From DATDRM01 sp035291705 (GTDB lineage: Bacteria > Chloroflexota > Anaerolineae > Anaerolineales > UBA4823): a stretch of DNA of 7,895 bases. The stretch lies in assembly GCA_035291705.1 (NCBI GenBank), contig DATDRM010000035.1, forward strand, positions 1-7,895. The letters are read 5' to 3'. The notes beneath the pieces were generated by a model, which was not told where the DNA came from, made no database searches, and worked only from the letters and a program-made list of their open reading frames with translations. Shown here piece by piece: positions 1-5,530 of the stretch. The translations under genes and the position numbers were made by a program. How positions within the stretch are numbered: the first letter of the stretch is position 1; every line of letters begins with the position of its first letter.

Positions 1-26
1 ATTTTCTTGGAGGACATGCTTACATC

Positions 27-983
27 ATGGAAAAAAGAGACAATCTCGAACTGTATTACCAGATGGTGCTCATCCGCCGGCTTGAAGAACGGGCGGCTGA
101 GCTGTACCAACAAGGCAAGATCGGAGGCTTTCTCCATTTATATATCGGACAGGAAGCGGTCAGCACCGGGCTGATCTCGGCGCGCAAGCCCCAAGATCGG
201 CTGATCACCGCTTACCGCGACCATGGCGTTGCTATCAATGCCGGCATTCCAGCCCGGGAAGTGATGGCTGAACTGTTGGGCAAATCCAGCGGGGCGTCGA
301 AAGGCAAGGGCGGCTCGATGCACATGGCCGATGTCGAGAAGAACTATTGGGGCGGACATGCGGTGGTCGGCGCGCACCTGCCCATCGCGGCCGGACTGGC
401 GCTGGGCGACCAGTACCAGGGAAAGGACGGGGTGACGATCTGCATGTTTGGCGATGGAGCCACGAACATCGGTTTTTTCCATGAAGCCCTCAACCTATCC
501 AAGGTGTGGAACCTGCCGGTCCTGTGGGTCTGCGAGAACAACAAGTATGGCATGGGCACCTCGGTGGACCGCGCCTCGGCTGTGATCGAGATCCGCCAGA
601 AAGCGGAAGGCTACAATATCCCCAACGAGCGGGTAAACGGCATGGACGTCGTTGAGGTGCGTATGGCGGCTGAGAAACATCTGGAAACCATCCGGAGTGG
701 AAAGGGGCCATTTTTCCTGGAGGCGGTCACCTACCGTTACCGCGGCCACTCGATGGGCGATCCGGAGAGATACCGGCAAAAGGATGAAGTAGAAAAATGG
801 CAGGAAGAGGACCCAATCGGTATTTACCGGAGCTATCTGCTAAAAGAAAAGCTCGTCCGTGCAGCGGAACTGGACGATGTGGAGATGAAGGCCGAAGCCG
901 AAGTCCAGGAGGCGGTCGAGTTCGCCGAATCCAGCCCTGAGCCAGCGGCAGAAGAGCTGTTTGCCGATATTTATGCGGAATGA
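27..983 (+). CDS. pdhA: Pyruvate dehydrogenase E1 component, alpha subunit
   Basis: Encodes the 318-residue thiamine-diphosphate-binding half of the heterotetrameric (alpha2beta2) E1 enzyme, which decarboxylates pyruvate and transfers the acetyl unit to lipoyl-E2 in the cytoplasm. The ThDP/Mg motif is visible: GDG at residues 142-144, followed by NN at 171-172. Other family landmarks are YRDHG (63-67), GGSMHM (95-100), YGMGTSVDRA (174-183) and the loop GHSMGDPERYR (240-250). This loop resembles the one phosphorylated in mitochondrial E1 alpha, and the serine of HSM is kept. The YGMGTS and HSMGDP signatures favour pyruvate dehydrogenase over branched-chain oxo-acid or acetoin dehydrogenase, although acetoin dehydrogenase cannot be fully excluded. 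The length is normal for the short bacterial type. ATG 27 is preceded by GGAGGA at 9-14 and gives the usual N-terminus. The ATG at 16 is in another frame. It is followed by the E1 beta gene after an 83-nt repeat-bearing spacer. Upstream context is cut off. Confidence 0.95.
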   Translation: MEKRDNLELYYQMVLIRRLEERAAELYQQGKIGGFLHLYIGQEAVSTGLISARKPQDRLITAYRDHGVAINAGIPAREVMAELLGKSSGASKGKGGSMHMADVEKNYWGGHAVVGAHLPIAAGLALGDQYQGKDGVTICMFGDGATNIGFFHEALNLSKVWNLPVLWVCENNKYGMGTSVDRASAVIEIRQKAEGYNIPNERVNGMDVVEVRMAAEKHLETIRSGKGPFFLEAVTYRYRGHSMGDPERYRQKDEVEKWQEEDPIGIYRSYLLKEKLVRAAELDDVEMKAEAEVQEAVEFAESSPEPAAEELFADIYAE

Positions 984-1002
984 AGAGGTAGACAGGTAAA
1001 TA

Positions 1003-1050
1003 GGGAACAAGGAAACAGGGAAACAAGGGAACTGGGAAACAGGGAACAGG
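1003..1050 (+). repeat. Purine-rich short tandem repeat in the pdhA-pdhB spacer
   Basis: About six degenerate units of 7-9 bases built on GGGAAACA run head to tail: GGGAACAA, GGAAACA, GGGAAACAA, GGGAACT, GGGAAACA and GGGAACA. The tract fills most of the spacer and stops just before the ribosome binding site of pdhB (GAGGAA, 1055-1060). It contains no T except one, so the transcript here would be largely unstructured. Unit lengths vary and are not multiples of three, so it is not coding. Its role is unknown. It may be a member of a dispersed intergenic repeat family, or simple slippage-prone sequence. Confidence 0.8.
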
Positions 1051-1066
1051 TTAAGAGGAACTTTAT

Positions 1067-2038
1067 ATGGCAAAAATCACGATGCGCGAGGCAATTTCGC
1101 AAGCCTTGTGGGAAGAGATGGAACGGGACGAGCGCGTTTTCATCATGGGGGAGGAAGTCGGCGTGTGGGGGGGCACCTATGCAGTCACCAAAGGCTTTTA
1201 CGATCATTTTGGCGAAAAGCGCGTGCGAGATACGCCCATCGCCGAGGCGGTGATCGTCGGAGCGGCGATCGGCGCGGCGCTGACCGGCCTGCGCCCGGTA
1301 GCCGAATTGATGACGATCAATTTCGCCTTTGCGGCGATGGATCACATCGTCAACCAGGCGGCCAAGTTACGCTATATGTTCGGCGGGCAATTCACGATCC
1401 CGCTGGTCCTGCGCGCCCCCGGCGGCGGGGGACGCCAGCTGGCTGCCACCCACTCACAGACGCCAGACGCCATTTTTGCGCATTTTCCCGGTCTAAGGGT
1501 GGTGGCTCCGGGTACGCCTGAGGACGCCAAGGGAATGCTGAAATCCGCCATCCGCTCTGACGATCCGGTCTTGTTTATCGAGCATGCCACCCTTTACCAG
1601 GTGCGTGGAGAAGTCCCGGATGGAGATTACACCACTCCGTTGGATCGAGCCAGGGTGCAGCGTCCAGGGGATGATGTAACCATCGTCACCTACAGCAAAA
1701 TGCTCGAAATTTCCATGAAAGCGGCCGATCAATTGGAGCTAAACGGCGTCCAGGCGGAGGTCGTCGACTTACGCTGTTTGCGTCCCCTGGATATGGAGCC
1801 GGTACTGGCATCCTTCAAAAAGACTAACCGGGCGGTGATCGTCGAGGAGGGCTGGCAGTCTTTCGGGATCGGTGCGGAGGTCTCGGCTCGCATCTACGAG
1901 CAGGCTTTTGACTATGTGGATGCCCCGATCCGGCGCGTGGCGCAGAAGGAAGTCCCCCTGCCCTATAACCGGGCGCTCGAGCAGATGGCCTTGCCTCAGG
2001 TGGAGGATGTGATCCAGGCGGTCAAGGAGGTGTTGTGA
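1067..2038 (+). CDS. pdhB: Pyruvate dehydrogenase E1 component, beta subunit
   Basis: Encodes a 323-residue transketolase-like subunit that pairs with the alpha subunit to complete the E1 active site and to dock E1 onto E2. Family marks in order are GEEVGVWGGTYAVTKG (28-43), RDTPIAEA with the cofactor-activating glutamate at E60, the glycine-rich APGGGGRQ (117-124) followed by THSQ with the conserved active-site histidine H129, and the C-terminal transketolase domain with DLRCLRPLD (234-242) and EEGW (260-263). Length is typical for the family. ATG 1067 has GAGGAA at 1055-1060 six bases upstream. The stop codon overlaps the E2 start by one base (TGATG), so translation is probably coupled to the next gene. 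The gene is complete, with no frameshift. Confidence 0.95.
   Translation: MAKITMREAISQALWEEMERDERVFIMGEEVGVWGGTYAVTKGFYDHFGEKRVRDTPIAEAVIVGAAIGAALTGLRPVAELMTINFAFAAMDHIVNQAAKLRYMFGGQFTIPLVLRAPGGGGRQLAATHSQTPDAIFAHFPGLRVVAPGTPEDAKGMLKSAIRSDDPVLFIEHATLYQVRGEVPDGDYTTPLDRARVQRPGDDVTIVTYSKMLEISMKAADQLELNGVQAEVVDLRCLRPLDMEPVLASFKKTNRAVIVEEGWQSFGIGAEVSARIYEQAFDYVDAPIRRVAQKEVPLPYNRALEQMALPQVEDVIQAVKEVL
2024..2030 (+). promoter_or_regulatory. Ribosome binding site of the E2 gene, inside pdhB
   Basis: AAGGAGG, a perfect match to the Shine-Dalgarno consensus, is built into the last codons of pdhB (Lys-Glu-Val). Its distance of seven bases to ATG 2038 decides that start over the in-frame GTG immediately before it. 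Together with the TGATG overlap it points to tightly coupled E1 beta and E2 synthesis. Confidence 0.8.
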
Positions 2039-3339
2039 TGGCGGATGTTGTGATCATGCCCAAGCTGGGCTTCGATATGGCCGAAGGCACCCTTGTGCGG
2101 TGGGTGGTCGCCGAAGGCGCTGCACTCGAAAAGGGCGCAGTCCTGGCCGAGATCGAGACCGATAAAGCCACCGTCGAGGTTGAATCTGGTTATTCTGGGG
2201 TCGTGAAACGCCACCTGGTGGAAGAAGGGACAATCGTGCCGGTAAACACGCCGATCGCGGTGATCGGCGGGGCGGATGAGGAGATCGATTACGGCCAGCT
2301 GGTAGGCGAGATGGCACCCATAAGCCCGGCCGCGGCTGCGGGAAAAGAGAAAGCGGTCGCTGCGCAGGCCGCAGCTGTTGATACCAGGCCTATCCGCAGA
2401 GAGGAGCCAATGGTTGAAATTCCCCCTGTCGAGGAGGGCAAACTACCGGAGGGGTTGCGCGCCTCTCCGCTGGCGCGGCGCCTGGCGGAAGAACGCGGCA
2501 TCGACCTGCGCAAGGTAAGAGGCTCTGGGCCGCGTGGGCGCATCGTCCAGGCGGATATCGAAGCTTACCAGGAAGCCCGGCCAATGGTGGAGGAGCGCGT
2601 GCCGGTTGTTGCTCCAGCCGCAATCCCGTCGACTGTGGGTGAAGCTCGTCAGGACCAGCGCATCCCATTGAGCCGCTTGCGCGGCGCGATCGGACGGCGT
2701 ATGGCCCAGGCCAAGCAACAGGCACCGCACTTCTATCTTACCCGCGAGTACGACATGCTGGCTTTGATGGACCTGCGCGCCAGTATCAATGCCCTGCTAC
2801 CAGAGGACGAGAAGACTTCGGTCAACGATTACGTGATTAAAGCCGTTGCCTTGACTTTGAGCGAGTTCCCCAACCTGAACGCGGCGCTCGACGAGCAGAA
2901 GGGGGAAGTCGTGCAGTTTGGCCACATTAATATTGGGGTGGCGGTGGCGGTTGAGAATGGGCTGTTGACCGTGGTCTGCCGTGATACCGACCAAAAGACG
3001 GTTCACCAAATATCGGTGGAAGTGCGAACCTTGGTGAAACGCGCCAGGGAAGGTAAGGTGCGCCCGGATGACATTGAAGGCTCGACGTTTTCGGTGAGCA
3101 ACCTGGGGATGTACGGCATCGAACATTTTATCGCCATTATCAACCCGCCTGAAGCGGCCATCCTGGCATTAGGTTCGGTGATGGACGTTCCGGTGATGGA
3201 AAATGGCGAGATCAAAGCTGGCAAACGTATGAAAGCTACTATCTCAGTCGATCACCGCGTCAGCGATGGCGCCGAGGCGGCCAGGTTCTTGCAAGCTTTG
3301 GCCAAATACCTGGAGCAGCCGCTGAGGTTGATGCTTTAG
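2038..3339 (+). CDS. pdhC: Dihydrolipoamide acetyltransferase, E2 of pyruvate dehydrogenase
   Basis: Encodes the 433-residue E2 core, which accepts the acetyl group from E1 on a swinging lipoyl arm and passes it to CoA. Three domains are visible. A single lipoyl domain covers about 1-77, with lipoyl-lysine K43 in ETDKATV. A peripheral subunit-binding domain covers about 140-177 (RASPLARRLAEERGI then GSGPRGRI). The catalytic chloramphenicol-acetyltransferase-like domain covers about 205-433 and ends with DHRVSDG, where H406 and D410 are the catalytic pair. Ala/Pro/Glu-rich linkers (about 80-139 and 178-204) join them. I start at ATG 2038 rather than the GTG at 2035. AAGGAGG at 2024-2030 sits seven bases before the ATG but only four before the GTG. 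The gene overlaps pdhB by one base. With only one lipoyl domain it resembles the short bacterial or plastid-type E2. Acetoin dehydrogenase E2 is a less likely alternative. Confidence 0.95.
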   Translation: MADVVIMPKLGFDMAEGTLVRWVVAEGAALEKGAVLAEIETDKATVEVESGYSGVVKRHLVEEGTIVPVNTPIAVIGGADEEIDYGQLVGEMAPISPAAAAGKEKAVAAQAAAVDTRPIRREEPMVEIPPVEEGKLPEGLRASPLARRLAEERGIDLRKVRGSGPRGRIVQADIEAYQEARPMVEERVPVVAPAAIPSTVGEARQDQRIPLSRLRGAIGRRMAQAKQQAPHFYLTREYDMLALMDLRASINALLPEDEKTSVNDYVIKAVALTLSEFPNLNAALDEQKGEVVQFGHINIGVAVAVENGLLTVVCRDTDQKTVHQISVEVRTLVKRAREGKVRPDDIEGSTFSVSNLGMYGIEHFIAIINPPEAAILALGSVMDVPVMENGEIKAGKRMKATISVDHRVSDGAEAARFLQALAKYLEQPLRLML

Positions 3340-3340
3340 A

Positions 3341-3407
3341 ATCCTGTGAACACAGATAAACACTGATAAAAACTGATCGAGAATCTGTGTGCATCTGTGG
3401 TTTCAAG
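3341..3407. repeat. 10-bp-period inverted repeat, short copy (A)
   Basis: Starting just after the E2 stop codon, units of exactly ten bases follow one another. Three are in CACAGATAAA orientation (3351-3380, the last two degenerate) and two in the opposite, ATCTGTG-bearing orientation (3381-3400), followed by the tail TTTCAAG (3401-3407). A degenerate reversed unit (3341-3350) precedes them and forms a small hairpin CTGTG-AA-CACAG (3344-3355). Folded on itself, 3351-3369 pairs imperfectly with 3382-3400 (15 of 19 positions by eye). There is no T-run after the stem, so it is not a standard terminator, although it could still shield the 3' end of the pdh transcript. Confidence 0.85.
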
Positions 3408-3426
3408 TAAGGATGAAGCAACCATA

Positions 3427-3524
3427 CCACAGATAAACACAGATAAACCTTGATAAACACAGATAAATACTGATCAAGAATCTGTGTGCATCTGTGCCCA
3501 TCCGTGTGCATCTGTGGTTTCAAG
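3427..3524. repeat. 10-bp-period inverted repeat, long copy (B)
   Basis: This is the same element as the copy 19 bases upstream, but longer. Five units of the CACAGATAAA type (3428-3477) are followed by four ATCTGTG-type units (3478-3517) and the same TTTCAAG tail (3518-3524). The outer ends CCACAGAT (3427-3434) and ATCTGTGG (3510-3517) are perfect reverse complements. Relative to the short copy, each arm has gained exactly two units. It ends 16 bases before the start of the DinB-like gene and so forms most of that gene's leader. Confidence 0.85.
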
Positions 3525-3529
3525 CAAAA

Positions 3530-3538
3530 AGGAAGAAG
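3530..3538 (+). promoter_or_regulatory. Ribosome binding site of the DinB-like gene
   Basis: AGGAAGAAG lies two bases before ATG 3541, with its AGGA core seven bases upstream of that codon. It directly follows the end of repeat copy B and fixes the start at 3541, ruling out the in-frame GTG at 3484 that lies inside the repeat. Confidence 0.65.
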
Positions 3539-3540
3539 AT

Positions 3541-4098
3541 ATGGTCGGCGAGCTGGGGCACATCCGCAGACGCCTGGCAGAGGAAGGGGAGAAGACCCTC
3601 ACTTTTTTCGAAACGCTGGCCCCTTCAGACTGGGAGCAGCAGGTTTATACGGTAGGCTCACAGTGGCGGGTGCGGCAGGTGCTGGCGCATTTCATTTCCG
3701 CCGAGCGCGCTTACCAAGGATATATCCGCGATGTTCTGCAGGGAGGACAGGGGGCGCCACGCGATATGGACATAGACGCCTTCAATGACGCAGAAGCCCC
3801 CACCTTGAGCGTGAATCCGATCGCGGAGCTGATCTCAGCCTTACGCCAGGCGCGCGCCGACACGATCAGCCTCACAGAGACTCTGGAGGAAAGCGACCTA
3901 GCCCGGAACGGGTATCATCCCTGGTTCGGCGAGAAAAACCTGGCCTGGTATCTCAAGATGCTTTATCGCCACCACACCATGCACCTGCAAGACGTACGGA
4001 AGTCTCTCGATACCGGCGAAACTATCCCGCACTCGGATGTACACAGGACTGGCAGGCAAGTCAGCCCGCCCTCTCCGGCTGCGCTTGCCGATGAGTGA
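3541..4098 (+). CDS. DinB-like four-helix-bundle protein, putative metal-dependent
   Basis: Encodes a 185-residue protein of the DinB / maleylpyruvate-isomerase-N superfamily. These are helical bundles that usually bind a divalent metal through three histidines and include thiol-dependent transferases, detoxification enzymes and many proteins of unknown role. The candidate ligands are visible: H50 in VLAHF, and H144 and H148 in YRHHTMHLQDVR, the usual HxxxH near the end of the last helix. WRVRQVLAHFISAER (42-56) is the typical helix after the first loop. The substrate cannot be told. The tail after about residue 165 is Pro/Ser/Ala-rich and probably disordered. The start at ATG 3541 is chosen over the GTG at 3484. 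The latter would add 19 residues translated from repeat DNA, and a good ribosome binding site lies just before 3541. The next gene begins 17 bases after the stop, which suggests co-transcription. Confidence 0.8.
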   Translation: MVGELGHIRRRLAEEGEKTLTFFETLAPSDWEQQVYTVGSQWRVRQVLAHFISAERAYQGYIRDVLQGGQGAPRDMDIDAFNDAEAPTLSVNPIAELISALRQARADTISLTETLEESDLARNGYHPWFGEKNLAWYLKMLYRHHTMHLQDVRKSLDTGETIPHSDVHRTGRQVSPPSPAALADE

Positions 4099-4115
4099 AA
4101 GCCGGGGGTAAGAGC

Positions 4116-4685
4116 ATGCCAACGCTTGAATATGACCTGGGATACCTGCGGGCAGCTCTCACTATGCTGGACGATTACCTGCTGTCCAATGACCTGTACT
4201 GGTCGATCGGGAACAGCCCCCCCAGGGGAGAGCCCCCCTATCCAAGCCTGACTCTTGGGGGGGTGCTCCTGGCGCAGGCGCGCGCTCACGCTCATCCAAG
4301 ACCTGGAAACTTAATTGAGCAAATCGCATCTGCAGACGAGCAACTCAACGCCGTACGGGGACGCTGGCGGAGTGCCTGGGGGAGAAAGGCGGGGCGCGAC
4401 TTTCACGCTCGCCTCAACCTGTGGCGGGATTTCCTGGAGGAATACCGGCAAAACCCGGAAGCCAATCTCGATCGCTACGCTTACGAGGTGAGGCGGCGGG
4501 CGATGCTGCACCTGCTGGAATCAGGAGCTGGTGAGATCCCAAAGGCGGAGCAGGAGCTAATGGCCGGGATCGACCGGTTATTGCGCATAGTCCTTATCCC
4601 TGGGGATTTCGTTTGGGAGGTGGAACTGGCCGCTGGATTTCCAGAGGAAACCTATTGGTATTTGTATGGGAGGTTGAAGGGGTAG
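4116..4685 (+). CDS. Uncharacterised 189-residue protein
   Basis: I do not recognise a named family. The sequence reads as a soluble, mostly helical cytoplasmic protein with no signal peptide or membrane segment. Visible blocks are an N-terminal LEYDLGYLRAALTMLDDYLL (4-23), a short loop with LYWSIG, a Pro/Gly-rich stretch PPRGEPPYPSLTLGG (35-49), and a strongly charged amphipathic segment around RDFHARLNLWRDFLEEYRQN (94-113). Then come YAYEVRRRAMLHLL (121-134) and an aromatic, acidic C-terminus (FPEETYWYLYGRLKG). I have the impression that similar small proteins occur in Anaerolineae, but cannot check this. ATG 4116 is preferred. The in-frame GTG at 4095 overlaps the previous stop and would add seven residues; it remains possible, since the ribosome binding site (GGGGGTAAGAG) is weak for either. 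A decayed copy of codons 92-112 lies downstream at 5340-5404, so the family was once present twice here. Confidence 0.75.
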   Translation: MPTLEYDLGYLRAALTMLDDYLLSNDLYWSIGNSPPRGEPPYPSLTLGGVLLAQARAHAHPRPGNLIEQIASADEQLNAVRGRWRSAWGRKAGRDFHARLNLWRDFLEEYRQNPEANLDRYAYEVRRRAMLHLLESGAGEIPKAEQELMAGIDRLLRIVLIPGDFVWEVELAAGFPEETYWYLYGRLKG

Positions 4686-4757
4686 AAGAAATTAATTGGA
4701 ACTCTATATCGGGGTGCAGAAACGCGGTTAGAATTAGCAGCAAGAGAAAGACGCGTG

Positions 4758-5330
4758 ATGATCAAAAGGATATCGACTCTTCCAAACCTTTTGTCCGCCG
4801 CCCGGCTGCTCATGCTCCCCGTATTGTGGCTCTTCGCTTTGCGGGATCTGCCAGTGTTGGTGGCCGTCGGTCTGGTCGTCGCCGCGCTGACCGACAGCCT
4901 GGATGGGATCATCGCCCGGCGGCTGGGACAGGTGAGCGAGTTCGGCAGCAAACTAGACTCATTTGCGGATAACCTGCTCAAACCTTCGGTCGTGGCCTGG
5001 CTTTTCATCCTTGAACCAGAAATATTTTCCGACCATCCGATCGAACTGCTGGCTGCGGTGGGTTTATATGCCGCTTCGGTGACTGTCGGCCTGATCAAGT
5101 TCAAGCGGTTTGGCAACCTGCACCTCTATTCGGGGAAGGTCGGCAGCTATGTACAGTATCTTTTTATTTTCTCAGCCCTGATCTTTCCCGGATACAATCC
5201 GCTGTTGTTCTACCTGGCTGTCGGGATGTTCATCTTCTCGAACAGCGAAGCCCTATTGCTGCAACTCACGCGCTCTCAGGTAGACGAGCATATCGGTTCC
5301 ATCGTCTTATCCTGGTTGAACCGCTCTTAA
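4758..5330 (+). CDS. CDP-alcohol phosphatidyltransferase family protein
   Basis: Encodes a 190-residue integral membrane enzyme that transfers a phosphatidyl group from a CDP-diacylglycerol-type donor to an alcohol such as glycerol-3-phosphate or inositol phosphate, with CMP as leaving group. The complete family signature is present: D46-x2-D49-G50-x2-A53-R54-x8-G63-x3-D67-x3-D71, the residues that bind the two catalytic metals and CDP. About six hydrophobic segments are visible (roughly 11-29, 32-45, 75-87, 96-114, 133-145, 148-161), as expected. Length fits the PgsA-like group, but the acceptor alcohol cannot be assigned, so no symbol is given. The preceding GTG at 4755 is in frame; ATG 4758 is chosen, with only a weak AAGAGAAAG ribosome site upstream. 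A 72-base gap separates it from the previous gene. It may be in the same transcript or have its own promoter, but none is clear. Confidence 0.88.
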   Translation: MIKRISTLPNLLSAARLLMLPVLWLFALRDLPVLVAVGLVVAALTDSLDGIIARRLGQVSEFGSKLDSFADNLLKPSVVAWLFILEPEIFSDHPIELLAAVGLYAASVTVGLIKFKRFGNLHLYSGKVGSYVQYLFIFSALIFPGYNPLLFYLAVGMFIFSNSEALLLQLTRSQVDEHIGSIVLSWLNRS

Positions 5331-5339
5331 TGCTACCTT

Positions 5340-5404
5340 GCGGCGCGCGACTTTCACGCCAACCTGAACCTGTAGCGGGATCTCCTGGAGGAATACCGGC
5401 AAAA
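5340..5404 (+). pseudogene. Remnant of a paralogue of the uncharacterised gene at 4116-4685
   Basis: This stretch matches 4389-4453 of the uncharacterised gene at 58 of 65 positions by eye, without gaps. Read in the same frame, it gives AARDFHANLNL, then a stop, then RDLLEEYRQN. The tryptophan codon TGG (4422-4424) has become TAG (5373-5375). Nothing similar is seen on either side. It is therefore a short, dead fragment of a second copy, left by duplication or recombination and decay, between two convergent genes. Confidence 0.75.
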
Positions 5405-5479
5405 TGGCGTTAAACACCCTGGCCCGGCAGATCGATAGGCGGGTTGGCGTCGAATGAATTGGCGGTCCATCGCTTCCTT

Positions 5480-5521
5480 CCACTCGTGATCAACCGGGCC
5501 AGAGTGATCCTGAATGAGTGG
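5480..5521. terminator. Possible hairpin between convergent genes
   Basis: Two nested inverted repeats lie ten bases beyond the stop of the minus-strand gene: outer arms CCACTC (5480-5485) and GAGTGG (5516-5521), inner arms GATCA (5488-5492) and TGATC (5505-5509). An alternative pairing, CACTC with GAGTG (5502-5506), competes with them. The position suits a transcription end for genes running toward each other. However, neither strand has a T-run after the stem, so this is not a classical intrinsic terminator. Confidence 0.3.
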
Positions 5522-5530
5522 GATTAGACG

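Noticed and set aside
3260..3523. 87-codon minus-strand open frame (MKPQMHTDGHRCTQ...)
   Set aside because: It is mostly translated repeat DNA plus the antisense end of the E2 gene. Such phantom proteins come from the repeat itself.
3341..3524. Possible CRISPR array
   Set aside because: The units are 10 bases, contiguous and reversed halfway. There are no unique spacers and no cas genes.
3484..3540. In-frame N-terminal extension of the DinB-like gene from GTG 3484
   Set aside because: The added 19 residues are translated from the 10-bp repeat and have no ribosome site, while ATG 3541 has a good one.
4686..4757. Possible promoter before the phosphatidyltransferase gene (TATATC near 4705)
   Set aside because: No -35 box at proper spacing; the nearest TTGAAG (4674-4679) is 25 bases away.
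4613..4972. 119-codon plus-strand open frame across the unknown gene and the phosphatidyltransferase gene
   Set aside because: It lies out of frame over two better-supported genes, and the second has a complete catalytic signature.
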